Shown here: positions 32,642 through 45,202 of the stretch, piece by piece | Layout of the letters: every line of letters begins with the position of its first letter | Numbering within the stretch: the stretch's first letter is position 1 | Assembly: GCA_002104905.1 (NCBI GenBank) | Contig: MCFE01000304.1 | Coordinates: forward strand, 1 to 64,000 | Direction of reading: 5' to 3' | Origin: Basidiobolus meristosporus CBS 931.73 | Taxonomy: Eukaryota > Basidiobolomycota > Basidiobolomycetes > Basidiobolales > Basidiobolaceae | DNA length: 64,000 nt | Position numbers and translations under genes: made by a program | Notes under the pieces: generated by a model | The model's database searches: none | What the model was told of the DNA's origin: nothing | Seen by the model: only the letters and a program-made list of their open reading frames with translations

Positions 32642-35600
32642 ATGAGCCCCAAGCTGTCACTTGCTTCAATAACCACTGCTGCTATTACTGGAATTTTTCC
32701 CTCTGCTGAAAAGTTGGATGGATCTAACTACCAAGTGTAGAAGGTGAAGATGAAGATGCTGCTGCAAGAAAGAGGCCTTTTGGATGTTGTCATGGGGGAA
32801 GAATGCCCTCCTAAAAACATGGGAGAGGAAGCCTCAAAGTACCAGAGGAAAGAACAAAGTGCCTTTAACTGCATTTGCCTCAATGTTAAAGACAAATTAC
32901 TAATTCAATGCTCAAGCGCAAAAATGGCAAAGAATGCCTGGAAGGCATTAGAAGACACCTGCCAGTCATGTTCAGCTGCTAAGAAAATGTATCTGAGATA
33001 AGAATTCCTTACTACAAAGATGCAGCTAGGAGAAGAAATGAAGAATCTAAATAACAGAATTACCATGCTGGTGGATGAGATGGAATCTATGGGTGTACCA
33101 ACTACTGATGAGGATGTGATAGTTACCATCCTGAATAGCCTGACAGACAAGTTACAGGGCCTTGTATCAGCCCTAGAGTCCAGAACTGAAGATTTGACCT
33201 TAAATTACGTATATGGAAGGCTCCTGGATGAAGAATTAAGAAAATCAAGCGCCAATAAGAAGGAAGAAGAAAATGCTTTAATAAGCAATGATAACCAACA
33301 AAGGAGGTACCCAAGACCCTACAAAGGCAACAGCAACCTATTTTGCAACTACTGCAAAAGGAAAGGACACACATCAGACCGGTGTTTGAAAAAGAGAGAT
33401 TATCAGCAAAAGAAGCCTGAATATGGAAATGCTGCAACAACTAAAGATAGACTATTCATATCTGCACTAAATATGACCACAAACAAGGATTCTCAGACAT
33501 GGTATATTGACTCTGGAGCTTCTCAACACTTTACACACCAAAAAGAACTTTTTACCCAATATCAAGAAATTCCAATTAAAAAGGTTTTCATGGGTGACAA
33601 TAGAACACTTGATGCAGTGGGAGAAGGAACTATCCAAGTAAACCTTAGAAGCAGTGAAGGAAGCCATACACTGACCTTTAAAGAAGTACTCTATGTACCA
33701 GAAATAGCCAAGAACCTACTCTCTGTAAGCAAGGCCACAGCAGAAGGACTCAGTTTCAGTTTTGACAATTCTGGATGCAGGATCACTGATCAAAATGGTG
33801 CTCATATTGCTTTGGGCATCAGAGATCAGAATCTATACAAGTTGACTTATATTCCATCATATCTGGAAGCCAATATAAGTAACTTAAATGAAGAAACACC
33901 AATGCTTTGGCACAGGAGATTTGGACACATCAATTTTGATTATTTGCATAAAATGATCAAAGATCAGCTAATTTCTGGAGTGAAAATTGATCCCCCAGCT
34001 AATTTGGAGCACTGTGAAGCCTGCATATATGGGAAACAAGCCAGACAACTGTTCAAGAGCTCTGGGTTAATCAAAACTAAGAAAAAATTAGATCTAATTC
34101 ACTCAGATCTGTGTGGACCTATGCAAAATTTATCCTTAGGCGGGATGAAGTATTTAATCACTTTTATTGATGATTATACAAGATACACATGGGTCTACTT
34201 CATGGAGAGAAAAGAAGAAGCTCTGTCTAAGCTCAGGGAGTTTAAAGCCATGGTGGAGAGAGAAACTGGTGAAAAAATCAAGAAAATATGCTCTGACAAT
34301 GGTGGAGAATATACCTCAAAACTCTTCATCCACTTCTGCAAAATTCATGGGATAAAGCAAGAGACTACTGTACCATACTCCCCACAGCAAAATGGAGTAG
34401 CAGAACAAGCTAACAGATCAATAATTGATATGGCAAGATCTATGATCCATGATCAAAAATTATCCTATGATTTTTGGGCGGAATCAGTTGCCACTGCTGT
34501 ATATCTTAAAAATAGGAGTTATAACAGAATACTTTGTGATTCTACTCCATTTGAAGCATGGTATGGATACAGACCAAGTGCAGAACATCTAAGAATATTT
34601 GGGTGTACAGCATATGCCAAAAAACTGGCCGGAAATCAGTCAAAATTTGAGCCAAAAAGGGTAAAATGCATATTTTTGGGCTACTGCAATGAGAGTAAGG
34701 CATACAGACTCTACAATACCAAAGCAAAGAAGCTTATCAAGTTCAGGGATGTGTTGTTTGATGAAAATTCAAAATTTTCACAAAAAATGACATCAGATGA
34801 TGACGAAAATTTGATCTCAAGTCCACCAATTGTCAGGATTGAATCAGAGCAAAACAATGAAAATTTTTTCACTCCAGAGGACTCTACAACCGTGGTTCAG
34901 CCAGAATCAGTGCCCAGGAATATCCCAGAAGTGATCATTCCAGTATCAAATGCCCGGAGATCAAATCGGACAAGAAATAGCCTAAATTACTATATTAATG
35001 AGGGTACAAACTTAGCCTATGCCTATTCAGTCCATATTGATGAACCCCAAACTGTAAAAGAGGCCCTAAATAGCCCTCAGACAAAGTTTTGGAGATCTGC
35101 AATGACTGAGGAATATCAGGCCCTGATGGAAAATCAAACTTGGGACTTAGTCAAATTACCAATCAACCAAAAATCAATTGGATGCAGATGGGTCTTCAAG
35201 ACAAAGTACAAGGCTGATGGTACAATTGAAAGATACAAAGCAAGACTTGTAGCCAAAGGATACTCTCAAACAAAAGGACTTGACTATACTGAGACCTTTG
35301 CACCGGTAGCCAAGTTTAATTCCATCAGATTAATATTGGCTATTGCAGCCAAATATAAGTTTTTTATTCATCAAATGGATGTAAAAACTGCATTTTTGAA
35401 TGGAGAACTTGATGAGGACGTGTATATGGACCAGCCTGATGGGTTTGTTGACCAAGATAACCCCCATTTGGTCTGCAAGCTTAAAAAGTCACTATATGGT
35501 CTCAAACAATCACCGAGAGCCTGGAATTGCAAGATAGATTCTTATTTGGAATCTTTGAGTTTCAAAAGGAGTAATGCTGACTATAGTATATACTATAAGC

Positions 35601-36613
35601 CAGATAGAGCAAATCCAGTTCTATTAGCTCTATATGTGGATGATCTTATTATAGCCACCAATAACCTAGAAACATTGGAAGAGACTAAATCCAGCCTATC
35701 TAAGGAGTTCAAGATGTCCAATCTAGGAGAACTCAGTTACTACTCAGGGATTAAGTTCTCCATAGGCAGAAGTACCCAGACTATTACCCTAAGCCAATCC
35801 AAGTATATTCAAGATATACTAAAGAAGTACAAAATGGAAGACTGTAAACCGGCAGCTACCCCAATGGAGACAAACCTTAACTTGGTCAAAACTCAACCAA
35901 ATCAAGAGAGCTTGGTGCCATCAGAAAGCCCTGACTTTCCTTATCAATCTATGGTCGGCAGTCTGATGTATATCATGCTTGGAACACGTCCAGATATCTT
36001 ATATTCAGTGGGAGTTGTCAGCCAACATAATCAGAATTATGGATCTGATCATATTGCAGCAGTTAAGCGGATTTATAGATACCTAAAAGGAACTGCTGAT
36101 ATCTGCTTAAGATACACTTATAAGGATTCAGAACAGGATCTTGTGGGATACTCTGATGCTGATTGGGGACGAAATTTAGAAGACAGAAGATCCACCACAG
36201 GATACACCTTTCTTTACTGTAAAGGAGCAATTTCATGGAATTCAAGAAAGCAACCAACCGTAGCACTTTCTACTACAGAGGCAGAGTATATGGCAGCCTG
36301 TGAAGCTACAAAAGAAGCAATGTGGTTAAGAAAACTCTTTACAGATTTAGGCCTATGTCAAAAAATGCCTATTACTTTATTTCAAGATAATCAAGGGTGT
36401 ATACAATTAGGTAGAAATCCAACTTTTCATGCTAGAACCAAGCACATAGATATTAGACATCATTTCATATGTGAAGCTATAGAGAATAACTTAGTTAGCT
36501 TAGTTTACTGTTCTACAGATGAAATGATTGCAGACATATTTACCAAACCATTAGCTAGAGACAAGTTTGAATATCTTAGGTCAAAATTAGGACTAGTCAG
36601 TATGAACATTTAG
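32642..36613 (+). pseudogene. Copia Gag-Pol polyprotein, one frame with two stop codons in Gag
   Basis: The frame opens at ATG 32642 but is cut by TAG at 32738-32740 and TAA at 32999-33001. From 33020 it runs open for 1197 codons. Domains in order: Gag with zinc knuckle CNYCKRKGHTSDRC (about 33346-33387), aspartic protease WYIDSGASQHFT (about 33502), GAG-pre-integrase HRRFGH...CEACIYGK, integrase core with IHSDLCGP, IDDYTRY, DNGGEY and YSPQQNGVAEQ (34095-34410), reverse transcriptase with [11 protein letters not shown] and YVDDLIIA (about 35376-35650), and RNase H with YSDADWG, TEAEYMAA and KHIDIRHHFI (36150-36480). Motif residues of PR, IN, RT and RH are intact. Both stops fit C-to-T type changes when compared with copy 3. 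Described as it stands; not a host gene. Confidence 0.9.
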
Positions 36614-36624
36614 CTGAGTGGGAG

Positions 36625-36973
36625 TGTTGTAAAAATTTGTATTTCCACCTAAATATTCACCTAACTTAGTCACTTAGATCATTACCTTCAAATCCTAGAA
36701 AATACTGACCAAATTCCTTGTCGGGATTTACTTAGAATATTTTCACCAAAATACCAGGTACCCAGAACATGAAAATTCTCAAAGTTGTCCAAACAGCCCC
36801 AAACTTTGCACACATGTTCTTGGGACCTTCCTTAACCTATTCTACGTGTTTGTAATGCCAAGACCAGGTAAAAGTATAAATACTACTTTTACATTCAATA
36901 AATCATTAAGTGAAAACCACATAATCTACTTGTTCTCCCAATCACTTCCAATATCTCCAAGACTCTTACAACA
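36625..36973 (+). repeat. LTR between copia copies 1 and 2
   Basis: 349 bp, TGTTGTAA...TTACAACA. It is the 3' LTR of copy 1. Immediately after its last base comes Gag sequence equal to position 33233 of copy 1. Confidence 0.9.
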
Positions 36974-39103
36974 GAATTAAGAAAATCAAGCGCTAATAAG
37001 CATGAAGAAGAAAATGCTTTAATAAGCAATGATAACCAACAAAAAATGTACCCAAGACCTTACAAAGGCAATGGCAACCTGTTTTGCAACTACTGCAAAT
37101 GGAAAGGACACACATCAGACTGGTGTCTCAAACAGAGAGATAATCAGCAAAAGAAGCCTGAATATGGAAATGCTGCAACAGCTGAAGATAGACAGTTCAT
37201 ATCTGCACTAAATATGACCACAAACAAGGATTCTCAGATGTAGTACATTGACTCTGGGGCATCTCAACACTATACAAACCAAAAAGAACTTTTTACCTAA
37301 TATCAAGAAATTCCAATTAGGAAGGTATTCATGGGTGACAATAGAACACTTGATGCAGTGGGAGAAGGAACTATCCAAGTGAGCCTAAGAAGCAGCAAAG
37401 GAAGCCATACACTGACCTTCAAGGAAGTACTCTATCTACCAGAAATAGCCAAGAACCTACTATCTGTAAGTAAGGCCACAGCAGAAGGACTCAGTTTCAG
37501 CTTTGACAATTCTGGATGCAGCATCACTGATCAAAATGGTGGGCATATTGCTTTGGGCATCAAAGATCAGAATCCATACAGGTTGACTTATATTCCATCA
37601 TATGTGGAAGCCAGTATAAGTAACTCAAATGAAGAAACACAAATGCTTTGGCACAGGAGATTTGGGCACAACAATTGGGATCCTTTGTGCAAAATGATCA
37701 AAAATCAGCTAATATCCGGAGTAAAATTGATCCACTAGCTAACTTGGAGCACTGTGGAGTCTCCATTATGAGAAACAAGCCAGACAGTTATTCAAGAACT
37801 CTGGGTTAATCAAAACTAAGAAAAAATTAGATTTAATTCACTCAGATCTCTGAAGACCTATGAAGAATTTTTCCTTAGGCAGGATGAAATATTAATCACT
37901 TTTATTGATGATTATACAAGATACACATTTGTCTACTTCATGGAGAGAAAGCAAGAAGCTCTGTCTAAGCTCAGGGGATTTAAAGCCATGGTGGAGAGAG
38001 AAACTGGTGATAAAATCAACAAAATATGTTCTGAAAATGGTGGAGAATTTACCTCAAGCTCTTCATCCACTTCTGCAAAATTCAAAGGATAAAGCAAGCA
38101 GCTACTGTACCATACTCCCCACAACCAAATGGAGTAGCAGAACGTGCTAACAGATCAATAACTAATATGGCAAGATCAATGATCCATGATCCAAAATTAT
38201 CCTATGATTTTTGGGCAGAATCAGTTGCTACAGCTGTATACCTTGTAAATAGGAGTTATAGCAGGGTACTCTGTGACTCTACTCCATCTGAAGCATGGTA
38301 TAGATACAGGTCAAGTGCAGAACATCTAAGAAAACTTGGGTGTGCAGCATATGCCAAGAAACTGCCCTGAAATCAGTCAAAATTTGAGCCTAAAAGTGTA
38401 AAATGCATATTTTTGGGCTACTGCAATGAGAGTAAAGCATACAGACTCTACCATACCAAAGCAAAGATGCTAATCAAGTCCAGGGATGTGCTATTTGATG
38501 AAAATTTAAAATTTTCACAAAAAGTGACATCAGACAATGACACAAATTTGATCTAAAGACCACCAATTGTCAGAATTGAATTAGAGCAAAACAATGAAGA
38601 TTTTTTCACTCCAGAGGACTCTACAATCATGGTGCAGCCTGAATCAGTGCCCAGGAATATTCCAGAAGTGATCATTCCAATATCAAATGCCCAGAAATCC
38701 AATTGGACAAGAAATAGCTCAAATTACCATATCAATGACAGTACAAACTTAGCCTATGCCTATTCAGTCCATAGTGATGAGCCCCAGATTGTAAAAGAGG
38801 CCCTAAATAGCCCTCAGGCAAAGTTTTGGAGATCTGCAATGACTGAGGAATATCAGGCCCTGATGGAAAATCAAACTTGGGACTTAGCCATATTTCAAAT
38901 CAACCAAAAATCAATTGGAAACAGATGGGTCTTCAAGAAGAAATACAGGGCTGATGGTACAATTGAAAGATACAAAACAAGAATTGTGGCCAAAGGATAC
39001 TCTCAAACAAATGGACTTGACTATACTGAGACCTTTGCACCTGTAGCCAAGTTTGACTCCATCAGATTGATATTGGCTATTGCAGCCAAATAAAAGTTTT
39101 TTA
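36974..39103 (+). mobile_element. Copia copy 2, left part (Gag to RT), degenerate
   Basis: Collinear with copy 1 from the Gag zinc-knuckle region to the start of the reverse transcriptase (AIAAK). Several stops and frameshifts (for example near 37242, 37737, 37850, 38069, 38368 and 38555). It is interrupted at 39103 by copy 3 and resumes at 47993. Confidence 0.88.
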
Positions 39104-39452
39104 TGTTGTAAGAGTTTTGGAGATATTGGAAGTGATTGGGAGAACAAGTAGATTATGTGGTTTTCACAATATGATTTATTGAATGTGAAAGTAGTATTTA
39201 TACTTTTACATGGTCTTGGCATTACAAACACATAGAATAGGTTAAGAATGGTCCCAAGAGCATGTGTGCAAAGCTTGGGGCTGTTTGGACAACCTTGAGA
39301 ATTTTAATGTTCTGGGTACCTGGTATTTTGGTGAAAATATTTCAAGTACATCCCGACAAGGAATTTAGTCAGTATTCTCTAGGATTTGAAGGTAATGATC
39401 TAAGTGACTAAGTTATGTGAATATTTAGGTGGAATTACAAATTTTTACAACA
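39104..39452 (-). repeat. 3' LTR of copia copy 3
   Basis: 349 bp, minus orientation: the plus strand begins TGTTGTAAGAG and ends TTACAACA. It is preceded on the minus strand by the purine tract GCTGAGTGGGAG. Confidence 0.9.
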
Positions 39453-42400
39453 CTCCCACTCAGCTAAATGTTCATACTGACTAGTCCTAATTTTGACCTA
39501 AGATATTCAAACTTGTCTCTAGCTACTGGTTTGGTAAATATGTCTGCAATCATTTCATCTGTAGGACAGTAAACTAAGCTAACCAAGTTACTCTATAGCT
39601 TCACATATGAAATGATGTCTAATATCTATGTGCTTGGTTCTAGCATGAAAAGTTGGATTTCTACCTAATTGTATACATCCTTGATTATCTTGAGATAAAT
39701 TAATAGGTGTTTTTTGGCATAGGCCTAAATCTGTAAAAAGCTCTCTTAACAACATTGCTTCTTTTGTAGCTTCACAGGCTGCCATATACTCTGCCTCTGT
39801 AGTAGAAAGTGCTACGGTTGGTTGCTTTCTTGAATTCCATGAAATTGCTCCTTTACAGTAAAGAAAGGTGTATCCTGTGTTGGATCTTGTGTCTTCCACG
39901 TATTGCCCCCAGTCAGCATCAGAGTATCCCACAAGATCCTGTTCTGAATCCTTATAAGTGTATATTAAGCAGATATCAGCAGCTCATTTTAGGCATCTAA
40001 AAATCCGCTTAACTGTTGCAATATAATCAGATCCGTAGTTTTGCTTATGTTGGCTGACAGCTCCCACTGAATATGAGAAATCTGGACGTGTTCCAAGCAT
40101 GATATACATTGGACTGCCAGTCATTGATTGATGAGGAAAGTCAGGGCTTTCAGATGGCACCACGCTCTCCTGATTTGGTTGAGTTTTTACCAAGTTAAGG
40201 TTTGTCTCCATTGGGTTAGCTGCCAGTTAACAGTCTTCCATTTGGTACTTCTTTAGTATATCTTGAATATACTTGACTGGCTTAGGGTGATGGTCAGGAT
40301 ACTTCTGTCTATGGAGAACTTAATCTCTAAGTAGTAACTGAGCTCTCCTAGATTAGACATCTTGAACTACCAGATAGGCTGGATTTAGTCTCTTCCAATG
40401 TTTCTAGATTATTGGTGGCTATAATAAGATCATCCACATATAGAGCTAATAGACTGGATTTGCTCTATCTGGCTTATAGTATATACTATAGTCAGCATAA
40501 CTCCATTTGAAACTCAAAGATTTCAAATAAAAATCTATCTTGCAATTTCAGGCTCTTGGTGATTGTTTGAGAACATATAATGACTTTTTGAGCTTGCAGA
40601 CCAAATGGTGGTTATCTTGGTCAACAAACCCATCAGGCTGATCCATATACACGTCCTCATTAAGTTCCTATTCAAAAATGCAGTTTTTACATCCATTTGA
40701 GGAATAAAAAACTTATATTTGGCTGCAATAGCCAATATCAATCAGATGGAATTAAACTTGGCTACCCATGCAAAGGTCTTGGTATATTCAAGTCCTTTTG
40801 TTTGAGAGTATCCTTTGGCTACAAGTCTTGCTTTGCATCTTTCAACTGTACCATCAGCCTTGTATTTTGTCTTGAAGACCCTTCTGCATCTAATTGATTT
40901 TTGGTTAGTTGGTAATTTGACAAAGTCCCAAGTTTGATTTTCCATCAGGGCCTGATATTCCACAGTCATTGCAGATTTCCAAAACTTGGTCTGAGGGCTA
41001 TTTAGGGCCACCTTTACAGTCCGGGGTTCATCAATATGGACTGAACAGGCATAGGCTAAGTTTGTGCCCTCATTGATATAGTAATTTGGGCTATTTCTTG
41101 TCCAATTGGATCTCCAGGCATTTGATAATGGAATGATCACTTCTGGGAAATTCCTGAGCACTGATTCTGGCTGAACCATGGTTGTAGAGTCCTCTGGAGT
41201 GAAAAAATTATCATTGTTTTGCTCTGATTCAATCCTGACAATTGGTGGACTTAAGATTATATTTTTGTCATTGTCCGGAGTCATTTTTTGTGAAAATGTT
41301 AAATTTTCATCAAGCAACACATCCCTGGACTGGATTTACTTCTTTGCTTTGGTATTGTAGAGTCTCTATGCTTTACTGTCATTGCAGTAGCCCAAAAACA
41401 TGCATGTTACACTTTTTGGCTCAAATTTTGACTGATTTCCGGGCAGTTTCTTGGCATATGCTGTACGCCCAAATACTCTTAGATGCTCTACACTTGGTCT
41501 GTATCCATACCATGCTTCAAATGGAATAGAATCACAAAGTGCTCAGTTATAACTCTTATTTTTCAGATATACAGCAGTGGCAACTGATTCTGCCCAAAAA
41601 TCATAGGATAATTTTTAATCATGGATCATAGTTGTTGCCATATCAATTATTGATCTGTTAGCATGTTCTGCTACTCCATTTTGCTGTGAGGGGTATGGTA
41701 CAGTATTCTCTTGCTTTATCCCATGAATTTTGCAGAAGTGGATGAGGAGCTTTGAGGTATATTCTCCACCATTGTTAGAGTGTACTTTCTTGATTTTCTC
41801 ACCAATTTCTCTCTCCACCATAACGTTAAGCTCCCTGAACTTAGACAGAGCTTCTTTCATTCTCTCCATGAAGTAGACAAGTGTGTATGTTGTATAATTA
41901 TCAATAAAAGTGATTAAATACTTCATCTGGCCTAAGAATAAATTTTGCATAGGTCCACACAGATCTGAGTAAATTAGATTTAATTATTTCTTAGTTTTGA
42001 TTAACCCAGAGCTCTTGAATGGTTGTCTGGCTAGTTTCCCATATATGCAGGCTTCACAGTGCTCCAAATTAGCTGGGGGATCAGTTTTTACTCCAGAAAT
42101 TAGCTGATCATTGATCATTTTGCGCAAATAATCAAAATTGATGTGTCTAAATCTCCAGTGCCAAAGCATTGGTGTTTCTTAATTTAAGTTACTTATATTG
42201 GCTTCCAAATATGATGGAATATAAGTCAACTTGTATAGATTCTGATCTCTGATACCCACAGCAATATGGCATCATTTTGATCAGTGATCTTGCATCCAGA
42301 AGTGTCAAAGCTGAAACTGAGTCCTTCTGCTGTGGCCTTGCTTACAGATAGTAGGTTCTTGGCTATTTCTGGTGCATAGGGTACTTCTTTAAAGGTCAGT

Positions 42401-42511
42401 GTGTGGCTTCCTTCACTGCTTCCTAGTTTACTTCGATAGTTACTTCTCTCACTGCATCAAGTGTTCAATTGTCACCCATGAAAACCTTCTTAATTGGAAT
42501 TTCTTGATATT
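39453..42511 (-). pseudogene. Copia copy 3 Pol (RNase H, RT, integrase, part of protease), degenerate
   Basis: Minus-strand remnants in order from left: RNase H (39588-39932, with YSDADWG and TEAEYMAA), RT (40000-40900), a spacer region (40742-41320), integrase (41615-42170) and the protease/GAG-pre-integrase segment, ending where the Harbinger element begins. Frames are broken by stops and indels at, among others, 39940, 40230, 40370, 41540 and 42280. Confidence 0.85.
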
Positions 42512-42827
42512 AGACTTGTTCCATTGGATAGTGCCACATAGTGCCAGCCTGTTTATGGTGCTGGATTGATCTGGCACTCTACAGCACTATCTGGCACTAT
42601 AATTTCTACCATGATGCCAGTGGTATGATACACTTACTGGTAATTTTACTCAATCTTACTTATGTTGCTCAGAATAGTGCTTTCCTTGCTTTATTTACTC
42701 TTCATAATGCTCCAGACACATTTCTCTCAGTGGATGTCTTCTTGTATGAACATACTGTGCATTAATAAGTATCTTAACTATTTTACCTATTCTGCTGTTT
42801 TCTCCTATATATGACTTTCCTCTCTAT

Positions 42828-43580
42828 TTACCTGCCAATATGCTGAATTATCTTCAGATATCCAAATGTGTGCTCTACCCTCACTCTGAAATGATTAAAT
42901 ATCTCATTGTAGAGCTTCTGCTTCCTGCTAAGCACACCATTCCTTGGCTTCCTATAAGCTGTAATACATCCTAATCACTGACAATCCTCTCCTATATAGG
43001 CCAAGTCTGCCATACATTTCTCCCCTCTACTGAATTCAGGATGATTCTCTACCCAGAGTGCTGTGTCATGTCTACTTCCAGCAAATGGCCCACTAAACCA
43101 GATGATGTTACCCTCAATGTCAGACAGTGCTTGAAACTTCACACAGTGTGCCTTGTACTTGCCAGAATAAAAGTGCCTCTGCCCTCTAGAAGGTCTGTTA
43201 ATCCTCACTGGGAAGGTATCCAAAATACTCCTGATATGGAACCTGTTGCTGAACACTCTGGGATATGGGAGTCTATTGGAGCTTCTGAACCTAGTATTCC
43301 AAGCTTGCTCTAAGTCATTCATACCCTCTGCAAGGTGGTTCTCCATTGCTGTCAGCTGGGAATGAAAGCTTCTAGGACTTTTGTTGCCATGGATGGTGGG
43401 ATGAAACCTTGTAGGGCAATAGTTCTTGTAATAGCAGAGAAGCTTGACAAGGGATCTCCTTGAGTAGATTGGGGTTGATGGTCCACAGTACTTGGAATAG
43501 ATCTCCTCTAGTGTGTCAAAAGGAAATCCAGTGGTAGTGATGGGATTGATGAGAAAAGACCATTCAGATGAGTAAGTCAT
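42828..43580 (-). pseudogene. Harbinger DDE transposase (HARBI1/DDE_Tnp_4 type), one internal stop
   Basis: ATG at 43580. The frame is open for 201 codons to a TGA at 42975-42977, then continues in the same frame for 49 more codons to 42828. Recognisable are TYSSEWSFLINPITTTGFPF, the KAHCVKFQALSDIEGNIIWF block with the second catalytic region SRHDTALW, and MADLAYIGEDC. After the stop come ITAYRKPRNGVLSRKQKLYN and NHFRVRVEHTFGYLK, typical of the C-terminal part with the last acidic residue. Copy 2 has a TAA one codon away from this TGA. A one-base gain near the C-terminus shifts the final residues compared with copy 2. Confidence 0.8.
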
Positions 43581-43939
43581 ATTAAAATTGGTGGATGATT
43601 GTATAAAGGCGGTTTGAGTTGATTTGGCGCAATCCTTGTTATATATCTGATTTTTAATACATTATGGTTAAATCTCCATCAATTGCCATGTATCCCATCA
43701 TTATGTCTCAAAAATCATCCGCAAACAATGCCTTGGTACTTTTGTTGATGCTTTAATCATAGGTCTATAATCAAATAGGAAATCTGCAATTGATGTGATC
43801 TGATCCATGTCAATGCAATCCAAGATGCATCATGCATAATATATGGAAAATTCAACAATCACATTAGTATTCTTATATATTTCATATAAGACCAGGTTGA
43901 TGCCAATATACTGCTGCATAAGTATCCAAATCCGTTGCT

Positions 43940-45202
43940 ATGGTCCCCATACCAAGCCTCAACTCATCTTTAGTACAACCCAGAAAAAACCCATCCCCCA
44001 GCTCACAAGCGCGGTCTGGACCGGAAAAGTCAATGTTGGATCCGTTTGAGTTCTTGCCAAATGATTTCAGTATGGCCCAAGTGTCTATGCTGAGCCTTCA
44101 TACAGATATTTGGGCACTACTGAGTAATCTAGCAGAACTAGATGCCTCAGAGAGTTGACAAAAATGGAAGAATTTGAGTAGAAAGCTGTGGCATGAGTTC
44201 TACATCAAGATGCCAGCCAATGTATGTAAAAAGATATATAACAAGACAAGTATTGAAATCAATAATGAGCTGAGAGTGAGGGGATTTGACAAAGAAGCTG
44301 CGCAGGAGCAATTTTGCGTGCAATTTGCACAGTATGGGCTGGATGCGTCCGTTTGTGCCTCAACTTTGGGAACCAAACAGATTTTGAATGAGTTTTTGCC
44401 TCAAATGACTAATGTACTACGTGATATATTAGTAGAGCTAAGTGGCTTCCAAGAGCAATATACACAGGACTCATCCAGGCAACAGCTCCAAAGTATCAGA
44501 CAGAGGGTAAGTGAATACCTTGAGGAATCAGATGGTGAGCTTCAGGAGGAAGAATACAGACTGCAAGCAACATTATCCAGATTGCGCCAGCACTCCTTGC
44601 TGGATTCCCTACCATCTCTTGCAACCACAGCGCACCAGCGCACGTCAGTCCAGAGTACGCCAACACCATTTACCAGAACACCCCGCATTGAGTCAACATG
44701 CGCGCTTCAGAGCAAAACTACAAGAACTTGCCAAACTGCTCATTTAGACACAAGTTCATTGGAGCGGACCAAGTCGCATCAACTTGCAGCATCACATCAA
44801 ACTCAGCCAAGGGCCATCTCAACGCGTCAAGGCGTGTCTGCGTGTGCTGTTTTGCCTGACCATCAGCAAGTTACTTCTGGTGAACTGACTGATGATGACC
44901 AACATGAAGTGCCTCAACCACTGGAGCCCTTGGCAAGTAAAAGAACGCATCAGCACGTGGCACTACAGGCTGGTTCAGTTGGTTCAGTTGGAGCGATTCA
45001 GCGCAGCCAAGCTGTAGCATTGCACTCATCAACTAGGAGGCAAAATACTGACTACAAACACACAAGTAGCCAAGATCATAGTCAGCCAGGAAGTAGTATA
45101 GGTGTGCAAAGTGAGTCACTACCAAATGCTTCAGTAGTAATCCCTGTGAGAAAAAACCCAGGAGAAGATAATGTGATTGATTTGAATTGCTCAAATTTGT
45201 AA
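43940..45202 (+). pseudogene. Harbinger accessory protein gene with in-frame TGA
   Basis: Starts at ATG 43940 (MVPIPSLNSSLVQ). TGA at 44156-44158, then the same frame is open to 45202, 420 codons in all. The second part (KLWHEFYIKMPANVCKKIYN) looks like a DNA- or partner-binding domain, followed by a Gln/Ser/Thr-rich disordered tail. PIF/Harbinger elements use a second, Myb-like protein to bring the transposase to the ends; sequence similarity to Myb is not obvious here, so this role is inferred from position. The same TGA is present in copy 2. Confidence 0.7.

Larger units (their letters stand above)
32289..36973 (+). mobile_element. Ty1/copia retrotransposon, copy 1, nearly complete
   Basis: LTR-internal-LTR structure of about 4685 bp. 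The 5' LTR is 32289-32637 and the 3' LTR 36625-36973; both begin TGTTGTAA and the 3' one ends TTACAACA. A purine-rich tract (GAGTGGGAG) precedes the 3' LTR. The two LTRs differ at a noticeable number of sites, so the insertion is not recent. The left flank is non-copia, but the right flank is directly internal copia sequence of copy 2, and I see no matching target duplication. All other copia fragments in the window belong to the same family. Confidence 0.9.

Noticed and set aside
42541-42765. 74-codon plus-strand ORF near the left end of the Harbinger element
   Set aside because: It lies in the subterminal region with repeated AGTGCCA-like motifs and is not conserved at the matching end of copy 2.
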